Positions 8,192 to 16,708 of a stretch of DNA of 64,000 nt are shown one piece after another. Positions within the stretch are counted from its first letter, which is position 1. Every line of letters begins with the position of its first letter. Under the pieces are notes generated by a model, which saw nothing but the letters and a program-made list of their open reading frames with translations, was not told where the DNA came from and made no database searches. The translations under genes were made by a program, and so were the position numbers. The stretch is from Pseudomonas gingeri (GTDB taxonomy: Bacteria > Pseudomonadota > Gammaproteobacteria > Pseudomonadales > Pseudomonadaceae): contig NZ_JACAPR010000007.1 in NCBI RefSeq assembly GCF_013385635.1, positions 403,427-467,426 on the forward strand, written 5' to 3'.

Positions 8192-9103
8192 CTAATTTGC
8201 GGGATGGTACTCGGGCGGCCTGCCCAGGTGCGCGAGCAATAACGCCAGGGAGTCGGCGTTGTTCAGGATGACATCGATTCTTTTGTTCTCATCCGAGAGG
8301 AACACGCGGCGGGCTTCATCCAGGTCCTGCGTCCCGGTGAGTCGCAACACGCGCTGGCAAGATTTTCCCACCAGGTCATACCAGTGCAGGTCGTAGTCAT
8401 CGAGTTCCTTGAACAACTCATTGGCGGGGGTGCTGCTGGAGAATCCGTGCTTCTGGATTCGCTCGAGGGCGTCGTGACGAATCCTTCCGGCCAGCGTGCT
8501 GGTATCCAGCAGGTCGAGGAAGGGACGGCTCGAATCCAGATAGGCGAGGTCGACGGTATCGAGCACCAGGTGGCTGACTTCATGCAGCAGGACCGTTCCC
8601 ATGTTGTGCCCCTGCATGTCGAAGGTTCTCGGGCGCATGGGCAGGTAGACCTGGAAGCCGGGATCGAAAAAACGCTCGGTGAAATAGATTCGCCTGGTTG
8701 CTTCCCTGGGCAGGGTGAATGCCTGGATGCTGTGCTCCGGGTGCACGGCCGAGCCGACAATGTAGCGTGACGAAGTCTCGGGATTGAGCGAGGGCTTGAG
8801 CAGTTCCCCAAGCATTATGTGCGCACGGAGCTTGATTTTCCGGATCGTGTATTCACTCACCTGGGACGTATCGAAGAACTTTTCCACGAAGAGGCGGCGT
8901 CGCTGATCCAGGCGGCCGTCGAAAAAAAGTCGATCCAGGTTCCTCATGGTATCGCTCAGGTAGCTCACCGCTTGTTCATGGGCATGACGGATCATGCGTG
9001 CCCGGCTGGGGTAGAGCCTGCGGATACTGTCCATTCCGACTGCTTCCACACGCATTTCCTCGCGGATTGCTCTGCGATTCAGACAGTAATCGAACAGCTT
9101 CAT
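8192..9103 (-). CDS. Putative aspzincin (M35-like) metallopeptidase, toxin C-terminal part
   Basis: A 303-residue protein with the zinc site H174-E-V-S-H178, then T-V-D185-L-A-Y188. This is the HExxH plus TxDxxY layout of M35 (deuterolysin, aspzincin) peptidases, in which Asp is the third zinc ligand. The C-terminal half (about 145-303) is strongly similar to the end of the 754-residue protein encoded upstream, including F-F-D-P-G-F, R-P-R-T-F and N-A-D-S-L-A-L-L-L. There is no signal peptide or membrane segment. Its ATG overlaps the stop of the 1415-residue toxin gene (ATGA), so translation is probably coupled. It may be an independent subunit, or the detached C-terminal domain of what was one polypeptide. 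In the latter case a -1 shift just before the junction would restore the fusion. Protease activity and target are inference. Confidence 0.7.
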   Translation of the reverse strand: MKLFDYCLNRRAIREEMRVEAVGMDSIRRLYPSRARMIRHAHEQAVSYLSDTMRNLDRLFFDGRLDQRRRLFVEKFFDTSQVSEYTIRKIKLRAHIMLGELLKPSLNPETSSRYIVGSAVHPEHSIQAFTLPREATRRIYFTERFFDPGFQVYLPMRPRTFDMQGHNMGTVLLHEVSHLVLDTVDLAYLDSSRPFLDLLDTSTLAGRIRHDALERIQKHGFSSSTPANELFKELDDYDLHWYDLVGKSCQRVLRLTGTQDLDEARRVFLSDENKRIDVILNNADSLALLLAHLGRPPEYHPAN

Positions 9104-12100
9104 GGCGACAGTCCCTCGATGCAGCGTCCTTGCAGGTCGAATGACCACTGTTTGTACCGGTTCTGTTGCAGCCAGGGACCCCGGGCGTTGTCCTTGACGA
9201 TGCGCCAGCGCCGGTCGTCTTCCTGGATCTGGAAGACTTTTCCGCCGACGGCGGCGAAGGTGTTGCCTGTCGTCGGGTCCGTGTACAGGCCTGCGGCCAG
9301 ATTCAGGATCATGTCCTCCAGGGCCACCGCGTGGGCTTCATGGCCGAGGATCGCGGCTTTTTGTCCAGGGGTCAGACGACTGTCGTCCCAGCTCGGTTCG
9401 GGAAAGGGGGATTCGAGGAGCCCTTCGGCTTCTGTCTGGGCGAGGCCGGAAAGTCCCGTGCGGCTCCCGCCCCGGCGCGCCACGGCCAGTTGCGCCAGGC
9501 TGATGACGAACTCTTCGATCGCCTTGCCCCACTGGCCCTGCCAGGCTTTTTGCGCGGCATCCTTGAACCGTGGCAGGGTCTGCCAGACCAACAGTGGCAG
9601 GCGCAAGCGACCGAGCATGAACATCGCGCCCTGGTCGAGCCCGCCCTTGAGCCAGGACAAGACGTTGTTCCAGGCCGGGTGCTGGTCCTGCACGCTCTGC
9701 CGGCGGAGCATGTCCCCGAGCAGTGCGCTGGTGTCCTGGTAAAGCCGCTGGAAGAGATTGCCGAGCAGCGGGTTATCGCTGATCCCGAAGAGCACTCGTT
9801 GTGCGCTGAATACCTGATTTGCATAGTGTCCGCGTCGCGCATTGGCGAGCCGTTCGAGAACCCGTTGTTGCAGGCCGTTCGAGTTTCCAAGGTCGGCCAG
9901 CAAGGCCGTTTCATTGGTGTACTCCTGGAAAATCGGCTGCGGGCCCTGTGGGGTGAAGAGGATTTGCGGGCCACGCTGACCACGCTTGGGGCCGATCAGA
10001 TAGAAACCCGCCACGGGGTCGGCTTTCGCCTGGGCGTCGCTGATCAATTCCAGTGGGCGAAATTCGATGTTCTGCCCGTCTAGGGGTTTCCTGGCCAGGC
10101 CGTCCGGCATCCCCAGCAGGTGCTTGATATAGCCGTGGGCAGTGGCGGACAAGGTGTTGCGGATCATCTGGGTGAAGGCATGCAGCAGGCTTTGCCAGAA
10201 AAAGTGTTTGCGAAAGGCCGGGCGGCGTCTTGCGCTGTCGGACAGATAGGAGGCAAGCAGGTTCGCATAGTGGTTGCCAACGGCGGCCTCTTTTACCAGG
10301 CTCTTGAAGCGCTCGCCGGTCAGTTCCCTGGGCAGTGAGCCCTCCTGCGTGCTGACGACGATCGAGCTTTGGTCGATTTCGTCGAAGTGCCGCAGGGCGA
10401 AGTCGGTGAGTGATTCGCGCAGGACAACGGCCGCATTGTGCGGCGTCAGTGAAACACTGATCTTGTCCGGGTCGAGCTGCGCTGTCGGAAAGTCCCGTGA
10501 CAGCAGGCTCGTGACCTTGCTCCTGGCGTTGTCGCGCAGATCGGGGATGTCCTGGTGATAGTCGGCGGTGGTATCCGCGTCCTGGCGGTAGCGATCGAGC
10601 AGGCTCGCGAGGGCGAACTGGCGGCTGTCGGTGGTGCCGGCCAGCCAGGATGGCAGTGCCAGGTGCAGGGCGGCGTTTTGCGCGGCATGGATGGCTTTCT
10701 CGAGCATTGGCACTGTCGAGTGGGTATCAAGGCAGGATTGCAGATGCTGGTGAAAGTGTTCGCTCGTATAGGGTGAGGCCGCTGCGTGGGCCAGATCGCC
10801 CATCGCCTTGTCGACCAGCGAGTGTTGTCGATTGCCGCGCAAGTCGCTTTGAATCAATTCAAAGCTCAGGGCCGGATACGCCCGGTGATTGGTGTGGTGG
10901 TTCTGTGGGAGGGGGAAAATCGCCGGTCGTTCGCTTCTGGCGATCTGTTCCAGCAATGCCAGGCGATCCACGGGGTCATGCAGGCGCCGCTGCAGTTCGA
11001 CCTCGGCGGCGTGAAACGAGTGGAAGGCTTCCGCTCCATGGACCGGGGTCCAGAGCAGTACGGAGCCTGAGTGTTCGGTGTTCAGGCCGCCGCGCTCGGT
11101 CAGCAGGAAGCAGTTGTGCAACTTGACCGGTGTTGCCGGTGCATCGGTTTTCAGGGTCAGCCCGAAGGCGTCCGGAATGAAGCCGCGCAGGCCGGGGCGC
11201 TGTTCCCGCCGCGCGCTATCGAGGATATTGTCGAGCACCTCCAGGTCGGTTTCGTGCAAGTTGCCCAGCAGTACCTTGAACTGTGCTTCGCGACGTAATC
11301 CGCTGGTCACGGCCTCGCTCAAGGGTTCGGAGAGTTCGCCATAGAGGCTGCGCTGTCGGCGTAGGTAATTCCCGAGAAAATCCGGTATGGCCTGCTCGAC
11401 AAGGGTGTTGAGCTGCGCGATGTCCAGGTTGGACACGCGCGCCCAGTTGCCCTCGGCATCCTTGCTGAACACGCCGATGTGAGTGGACGGTGCCAGTGCG
11501 CCGGTGTGCTGGGTCAGGCGCTCGAGAAAATACTCCACCAGGTTCTGCGAATGGCGGGGCAACTGCGTGCTGTCGTCGAGTGGGGACAGGGCGGACGGGT
11601 AGTGATTGATGTAGAGGTCGCCGGGGGACAGGTTACCCCCATGGGCACTGTGCAGCACCGTGGACAGTTCGCTCTGGATAAAGGCCTTGAGGGTCGGGCG
11701 ATTTTTCAGTCCTTCGGTGAGGCGGGCCTTGAGCTCGTTCAGTGCGTTCAACTGGAATCTGGCGGTGTCGAGCATAGGCATCAATGTGTGTCGCAGGCCC
11801 GGACCGACGGATTGCTCACTGGGCGAAAGGTCCAGTCGATGGCTCCAGCGCCCCAGGGGGCTGAGCGAAACCAGCTTGGGGTCGATCAGGGCGCGAACAT
11901 CCACGGCTCTCTCGAAGGCTGCGGCGAGCGCCAGGGCGCCGTTGCTGCTGCGATAGCGCTCGAGTACGTACGCCACGTTATCCCGCTGTTTGGCGACGAT
12001 ACCCTCGAGCTGCGCCTTGAACACCGACAGCTCACCCGGCAGCAGCGTTATTCGAGTGATCTGCGCGTTCTTCAAATCAGCGCGTTCGCGTAGTGACAGG

Positions 12101-13347
12101 CCATGACGCAGTTCATCGCCTTGATTGGTGTCCTGGAGTCGTGTCGTGACCGAAGCCAGCAGCGCACTCTCGCTCTCGAACACCTGCAATCGACCGGAGG
12201 CATAGAGGAAGTAAGCTGGATGCTGTTGACGGTCGCTGCGCACGACAAAGGTGTTGGCCAGTACGGATGAGCGCCTGTTTGCGTTGATGGCCAGCGAGTA
12301 GAGGGTCAGGTCCCGCAGCCGTGGATTGTCCAGGGGGTAGAGCCCGCACAGTGGATAGAAGTCCTCGGGACTGATCGCATTCCTGTCCTGCTCCTGCTGG
12401 AACAATTCGGCTCGAAAGCGCGTGCCCATGGCATCGATGAACAAGTCGCCGCGAGGTTTGCCGTTGTCGAGGGGCTCTTCCCAGAAGGTTTGCAATGCGC
12501 TTTCCAGGCGGTTTTTCAACTGGCGGGAGAGGTTCGCGATCTCTCTCTCCCAAGTGACGGTATCCGCCACCGGGGAAGCGTAGCCGGGGGCGATGAATTC
12601 GCGGGTCTGCCCCGCGGGCCAGGCGCCGCGATTGTAGTGTTCCAGCAAGGTCTCACCGAGCAGGCGGGTCGAGACCTGTTTGAGTGGCAGCGAGGCCGTG
12701 CGCCCGTCCGAGGCAGGGCGTTCATAGCTGATGACCTTCACGCTCGTCAGGCTGAGTGAACCGAAGTGTCTGCCCAACTGGTTCTGAAGCAGTTGGTTGA
12801 TCAGGAATTTCAGGGTGGGCAACCTGAGCAGTTCGTCATGCAGGTTGGTCAGGGTGTAGTTGAGGTAGTTTTCGATGGATTGGCGTCGATCGGCCAGGAC
12901 GACGCCCAGGATTCGTTCGGTGACCAGGGTCGGCGGCGGTTCATAACGGATAGCGGTCTTGATCCTGAAGGCGACGAAACGCAGCAGCTCGTCGCGTTGC
13001 GGGGGCTGACTCAGGCGTTCGTGCAACCGCTTGAACACCTGCTCACGGTTGTCGAAACGCTCCAGGCCGAATGCCGGGGTACAGAGGAATAGCGGGTGCT
13101 CCGGGGGACCGCTGACCAGGAAGGCACCGGCCAGGTCGGCCGCCGGAGAACCTTGCGCCATGATGAAGAGTTTATCGACGAACATCGGCGTATCGAGGGC
13201 CTGGCGGGCATCCTGGCCGGCCAGGAACAGGCTGCGCAGCCAGTTGCGATCGGCGGTCTCGATGTTGAGTGACAGCTCCAGCTTGCTGGGGGTATCACGC
13301 TGTTCCAGGGCTTGGGACAGGTAATAGACAGTGGATGGGTCGGACAT
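9100..13347 (-). CDS. Very large DUF6543-type (dermonecrotic-toxin-like) protein
   Basis: A 1415-residue protein without signal peptide. The layout resembles the large Pseudomonas proteins annotated as DUF6543 or dermonecrotic/RTX toxin membrane-localisation domain. Residues about 12-320 form the first module (A-L-E-Q-R-D, F-D-N-R, and A-G-Q/P-G-Y region). A second all-helical module spans about 540-700, and a weaker similar one about 945-1080. A mildly hydrophobic stretch (about 1235-1290, L-R-L-P-L-L-V-W) follows. The C-terminus has W-R-I-V...G-P-W-L and Q-W-S-F-D-L, resembling the beta-repeat that precedes effector domains in this family. Residues 1-700 parallel the 754-residue protein. 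The ATG of MSDPSTVYY is preceded by GAAGG in an 11-nt leader block shared with that gene; another ATG 18 codons upstream has no good ribosome site. No immunity gene is visible. A toxin role is inferred from family resemblance only. Confidence 0.72.
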   Translation of the reverse strand: MSDPSTVYYLSQALEQRDTPSKLELSLNIETADRNWLRSLFLAGQDARQALDTPMFVDKLFIMAQGSPAADLAGAFLVSGPPEHPLFLCTPAFGLERFDNREQVFKRLHERLSQPPQRDELLRFVAFRIKTAIRYEPPPTLVTERILGVVLADRRQSIENYLNYTLTNLHDELLRLPTLKFLINQLLQNQLGRHFGSLSLTSVKVISYERPASDGRTASLPLKQVSTRLLGETLLEHYNRGAWPAGQTREFIAPGYASPVADTVTWEREIANLSRQLKNRLESALQTFWEEPLDNGKPRGDLFIDAMGTRFRAELFQQEQDRNAISPEDFYPLCGLYPLDNPRLRDLTLYSLAINANRRSSVLANTFVVRSDRQQHPAYFLYASGRLQVFESESALLASVTTRLQDTNQGDELRHGLSLRERADLKNAQITRITLLPGELSVFKAQLEGIVAKQRDNVAYVLERYRSSNGALALAAAFERAVDVRALIDPKLVSLSPLGRWSHRLDLSPSEQSVGPGLRHTLMPMLDTARFQLNALNELKARLTEGLKNRPTLKAFIQSELSTVLHSAHGGNLSPGDLYINHYPSALSPLDDSTQLPRHSQNLVEYFLERLTQHTGALAPSTHIGVFSKDAEGNWARVSNLDIAQLNTLVEQAIPDFLGNYLRRQRSLYGELSEPLSEAVTSGLRREAQFKVLLGNLHETDLEVLDNILDSARREQRPGLRGFIPDAFGLTLKTDAPATPVKLHNCFLLTERGGLNTEHSGSVLLWTPVHGAEAFHSFHAAEVELQRRLHDPVDRLALLEQIARSERPAIFPLPQNHHTNHRAYPALSFELIQSDLRGNRQHSLVDKAMGDLAHAAASPYTSEHFHQHLQSCLDTHSTVPMLEKAIHAAQNAALHLALPSWLAGTTDSRQFALASLLDRYRQDADTTADYHQDIPDLRDNARSKVTSLLSRDFPTAQLDPDKISVSLTPHNAAVVLRESLTDFALRHFDEIDQSSIVVSTQEGSLPRELTGERFKSLVKEAAVGNHYANLLASYLSDSARRRPAFRKHFFWQSLLHAFTQMIRNTLSATAHGYIKHLLGMPDGLARKPLDGQNIEFRPLELISDAQAKADPVAGFYLIGPKRGQRGPQILFTPQGPQPIFQEYTNETALLADLGNSNGLQQRVLERLANARRGHYANQVFSAQRVLFGISDNPLLGNLFQRLYQDTSALLGDMLRRQSVQDQHPAWNNVLSWLKGGLDQGAMFMLGRLRLPLLVWQTLPRFKDAAQKAWQGQWGKAIEEFVISLAQLAVARRGGSRTGLSGLAQTEAEGLLESPFPEPSWDDSRLTPGQKAAILGHEAHAVALEDMILNLAAGLYTDPTTGNTFAAVGGKVFQIQEDDRRWRIVKDNARGPWLQQNRYKQWSFDLQGRCIEGLSP

Positions 13348-13518
13348 GTTCTGTACCTTCGTTCGTGTGGACGAGAGGTGAGCCTTGCCGGGGTTCGGCA
13401 TCGCTCGGGAAGGACAGAAACGCTACAGGGGCCGACTCGGCGGGCGGCGTTAAATAGTGCTGGAGTGTGCTCCCCCGCCGTCGGAGGCAGGGGAAACAAG
13501 GGTTCCAGAGGGGAGGGC

Positions 13519-15783
13519 TCAGGCGGGTGGGCCACTGAAAATCGGATAGAACTCCAGGGGCCGTCCCAGGTAGTTGATCAGCAGGGCGAGGGAGTCCGCG
13601 TTGGCCAGGATGACATCGATTCTTCGGGCTTCGTCGTAGAGAAACTCCCAGCGGGCGTCCTCCAGGTCGGCGGTCCGCGTCAGTTTCAGGACCTGTTTGC
13701 ACGGTTCGCCGTTGATATCGTCCCAGTTCCGGGTGACCTCGTTCCATGTCCTGAACAGCTGCTTGAGCGGGGTACGCTGCGACAGCGCCGTCTCCTGAAG
13801 CTCTTTCAGCGAATCTTGCAGTTCAAGCCCATGGGCTGTGGTGTTGTCGATCAGATCGTAGAAGGGGCGGAAGGAGTCAAGGTAGGCGATATCCACGGTA
13901 TTGAAGACGATGTGGCTGAATTCATGGATCAGGATGGCGGCCATGTTGTGCAGCACTAGGTTGAAGGTCCTCGGTCGGATGGGCTCATAGGTGTCCAGGC
14001 CGGGCTCGAAGAACAGTTCATTCAGATAGCTGTCGTCCAGGGTTCCTGCCAGCACTCGTTGCCGTGCCTCGCAGCGTAATCCCTTATCCATGGCCTGGCC
14101 GATCATGGCACTGAGCTGTGAATGGATCGTTCGATGCCGGTGCAGGAAACGCGGCAGGAAATCCACCAGCGCCGCATCGACAAGTTTATTGGCGGTGGCC
14201 ATATCCAGGTTGGTCATCCTGGACCAATGACCGTCCCGGCCGCGGCTGAACAGTCCGCTGTCGATACTTTCCGTCAGCGGTGGGACCAGGCCGACCGAGC
14301 GTTCCAGCAGATGCTCGGGCAGCGTCGTCGAGGTGCCCGGCTGGAGCTCTTCAAGTTTGGCGGAGACGTTTTCATACTGATTGATGTAAATCTGCGACGG
14401 CTCCAGGCTGGCCTGCGGTGTGTCGAGCATCTCGGTGCGCAGCGAGTTGAGCGCGAACTCCAGGAGATCAGGACGTTTGCCCAGTTCACTGGCGAGCTGG
14501 TTCTTCAAGGTGGCGAGCGTGTGTTGCTGTTCACTGGCGGCAGCTGGCGTCGTGGTCGGAGACGCCATGGGCTGGACCGCCGGCTGGGCCTGGGCATCCG
14601 GCGCCGGGTCCAGGCGGATGCTCCAGCGCTCCAGACTGTTGATCGACAGCAGTTTGCTGTTGATCATCGCGCGTATGTCCAAGGCGGCCTCCAGGGCCGC
14701 GCCGGGACTCAGTTGTCCTTTGCTCCTGCTGTAGCGAACCAGGACGTATTCGATGTTCTCCTGTTGCTTGGCGATGATCGCCTCCAGCCTGTTTTCGAAG
14801 ATCGGCGGGGGGAGGGTGTCCAGTTGCTTGAGCAGTTCGGTGCGCCAGCAGGTGCCCATGATCTCGGCAAAAAACGATCGACGTGAATGGCCGCTATCCA
14901 TCTGGCCGTTCCAGTAGCTTTCCAGCTCGCTTTGCATGCGCGTCTTCAGGTTGCCGGAGATTTTCGCCAGGGCGCCTTCCCAGTACCCGACATCCGCCGG
15001 CACCGCGTTATAGCCGGGGGCGACGAACACGCGGCGCTGGCCGGCGGGCCATGCTCCGGCGCGATAGTGTGCCAGCAGCGCGTCGCTCAACGAGTGAGTC
15101 GTGACGGGCTGGTATTGCGGGTCGCCGGTGTCATCACTGTCGTTTCGGCTGGCGCTCACATAGCTGATCATCCTGACGGTCGTCAGGTCGATGTTGGCAA
15201 AGCGCCGAGCGAGTTCGTCGTCGAGCATTTTGTCGAGCAGGTTTGCCAGGCTGGGCAGCTTGAGCAACTCCTCACCCAAGGACTCCAGATTATGTTTCTC
15301 ATGGCGATCGATTGAGCGACGCCAGTCGAGGAACACCGCACCCTCGATGGGTTCTGTCTTGAGCTGCAGGTGAGTGTCGAAGGTGATCCGGCGCTTGATC
15401 TCGAACGCGACGAAGCGCATCAGTTCTTCGCGCCGGGCCTTGATGGCCAGGCGATCGAGCAGACTGTCGATGGCTTCGGCCCGGGTGTCGAAGTGTTCGA
15501 TGCCGAAGCCCGGCGTATAGAGGTACGCGCAGTCCGAGGTGCCGGGTCTCATCAGAAGGGCTCCCACCAGCTCCGCCAGCGTCATGCCGTGGGCGTTGAG
15601 CAGGATTTTTTCGACATGCATCGGATCGTCGGACGCCTGGCGGGCGTCACGGTTGGGGAGCAGGATTTTCTTGAACCAGTTGCGATCGGGCTGGGTGATC
15701 TTGAGGGCGATTTCCCGGCTGTTGGGGGCGTCGCGCTGTTCCAGGGCTTCGGAGAACTCGTAGGGAATTGAATCGGTGGTCAT
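13519..15783 (-). CDS. DUF6543-type protein fused to aspzincin-like metallopeptidase
   Basis: A 754-residue protein joining a DUF6543-like N-terminal region (about 10-580) to a C-terminal M35-like peptidase core. The peptidase site reads H620-E-F-S-H624 followed by T-V-D631-I-A-Y634. Compared with the two downstream genes it keeps the first ~700 residues of the 1415-residue protein, minus a block of about 115-120 residues. It then jumps straight to the last ~155 residues of the 303-residue protein. A low-complexity Pro/Ala/Gln/Thr linker lies near 397-420. The start ATG (MTTDS) has GAAGG nine bases upstream; an upstream TTG would add 23 residues. No signal peptide is visible. It is probably the first gene of the toxin cluster. 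The function is not known to me. Confidence 0.72.
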   Translation of the reverse strand: MTTDSIPYEFSEALEQRDAPNSREIALKITQPDRNWFKKILLPNRDARQASDDPMHVEKILLNAHGMTLAELVGALLMRPGTSDCAYLYTPGFGIEHFDTRAEAIDSLLDRLAIKARREELMRFVAFEIKRRITFDTHLQLKTEPIEGAVFLDWRRSIDRHEKHNLESLGEELLKLPSLANLLDKMLDDELARRFANIDLTTVRMISYVSASRNDSDDTGDPQYQPVTTHSLSDALLAHYRAGAWPAGQRRVFVAPGYNAVPADVGYWEGALAKISGNLKTRMQSELESYWNGQMDSGHSRRSFFAEIMGTCWRTELLKQLDTLPPPIFENRLEAIIAKQQENIEYVLVRYSRSKGQLSPGAALEAALDIRAMINSKLLSINSLERWSIRLDPAPDAQAQPAVQPMASPTTTPAAASEQQHTLATLKNQLASELGKRPDLLEFALNSLRTEMLDTPQASLEPSQIYINQYENVSAKLEELQPGTSTTLPEHLLERSVGLVPPLTESIDSGLFSRGRDGHWSRMTNLDMATANKLVDAALVDFLPRFLHRHRTIHSQLSAMIGQAMDKGLRCEARQRVLAGTLDDSYLNELFFEPGLDTYEPIRPRTFNLVLHNMAAILIHEFSHIVFNTVDIAYLDSFRPFYDLIDNTTAHGLELQDSLKELQETALSQRTPLKQLFRTWNEVTRNWDDINGEPCKQVLKLTRTADLEDARWEFLYDEARRIDVILANADSLALLINYLGRPLEFYPIFSGPPA

Positions 15784-15907
15784 CGCTTTTGCCTTCGTTC
15801 GTACTGACGAACCGCTGGGCACTGGCAGGCCAGGCTTCGCGGCAGATGGCAAAAAACGCTACCTTGCGGTGGGAGAGTGGGGTGGTAGATCGTCCTGTGG
15901 CGGACGT

Positions 15908-15945
15908 GTCCCTTGTCGGAGTGACTTGTTGGGGAGACAAGGGAC
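15908..15945. promoter_or_regulatory. Strong stem-loop upstream of the toxin cluster
   Basis: A perfect 10-bp inverted repeat (GTCCCTTGTC / GACAAGGGAC) around an 18-nt loop. It lies between the stop of the DUF883 gene and the start of the 754-residue toxin-like gene, all on the same strand. No T-tract follows, so it could be a terminator, a leader element or an attenuator for the toxin genes. Confidence 0.5.
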
Positions 15946-15963
15946 CGCGGGAACGGTGTCCGA

Positions 15964-16284
15964 TCAGTTGCGCCGGCCCAGCAGCAGCCCGACCACCAGG
16001 CCGAAGCCGGCGGAAATCGCCACGGTCTGCCAGGGATGCCCGCCGATATAGGTTTCGGTCGCCTCGACCACCGGGCGGGTGTTCTCGCGTACATGGGTGA
16101 CCGAGTCCAGAGCCTGCTTGAGCTTCTGGCTGATCTGCGCGCGCAGGCTTTCGCCTTCCTCGCCCACCAGCGCGGCGCTGTCCTTCAGCAGTTTTTCCGA
16201 CTCCTGGATCAGCGCTTGCAACTCGCTGAAGGCCTGGTCCTTGATCTGGTCCTCGGCGGCTTGTACGGCGGATTTACGGGCCAT
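15964..16284 (-). CDS. DUF883 family (YqjD/ElaB-like) membrane-anchored protein
   Basis: A 106-residue protein. An amphipathic, probably coiled-coil helix occupies residues about 5-75. After it comes G-G-H-P-W-Q-T and a single C-terminal transmembrane segment (about 87-103) ending G-R-R-N. YqjD and ElaB of E. coli are inner-membrane anchored, bind ribosomes through the cytoplasmic part and rise in stationary phase. GAAGGA precedes the ATG. A second member of the family occurs at 53350-53664 in this window. No partner genes (YqjE/YqjK) lie next to this copy. Confidence 0.88.
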   Translation of the reverse strand: MARKSAVQAAEDQIKDQAFSELQALIQESEKLLKDSAALVGEEGESLRAQISQKLKQALDSVTHVRENTRPVVEATETYIGGHPWQTVAISAGFGLVVGLLLGRRN

Positions 16285-16450
16285 GGCGATATTCCTTCGA
16301 AGTGAATGATGCTCTGAATAATGGGAGTCGGCGGGACCGGGGAAAGTTGCAAAATTTTCTGTCCGCTCACCTCGGTGAAGCAAAATCCTCGATCGGATGT
16401 TTCTAGTGACAGTGTAAGATACGGGTCTATTTGTACCGCAGGATTTTCCA

Positions 16451-16705
16451 ATGAGCTTCAATCTGGCTAACAAATCCCTGGCCGAACGGGCCACCATCGA
16501 GGATGAGAAATCCCGCCTGTTCGACCTCTGGCAGAGCAACCTGGGCAAGGCCAAGGGCGAGGCGGCACGTCTGTTCGGCGAGCGCTCCAAGCGCAAGGGC
16601 AAGTGGGCGGAATGGGTGCGCGCGGAACTCGACACCCTATCGCCGCCGGAATACACCAGCATGGTGCGCAGTGAGGTCAACCGCCTGATGGCGGCGGCCA
16701 AGTAA
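16451..16705 (+). CDS. Small conserved hypothetical protein
   Basis: An 84-residue soluble, lysine- and glutamate-rich, mostly helical protein that I do not recognise. It has no signal peptide, membrane segment or cysteines. AGGA stands seven bases before the ATG. Codon use matches that of the neighbours, and the reading frame ends just before the convergent Gre-like gene, leaving three bases between the two stops. Both points favour a real gene. It stands alone on its strand, divergent from the DUF883 gene. Confidence 0.7.
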   Translation: MSFNLANKSLAERATIEDEKSRLFDLWQSNLGKAKGEAARLFGERSKRKGKWAEWVRAELDTLSPPEYTSMVRSEVNRLMAAAK

Positions 16706-16708
16706 GCG

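Noticed and set aside
9095..9110. Programmed -1 frameshift joining the 1415- and 303-residue frames
   Set aside because: No slippery heptamer or clear downstream pseudoknot is visible at the junction; the ATGA overlap explains co-translation more simply. The fusion question is kept as a finding.
13466..13492. Terminator after the 754-residue gene
   Set aside because: A short GC-rich inverted repeat exists, but no T-tract and imperfect pairing make it indistinguishable from background in this GC-rich DNA.
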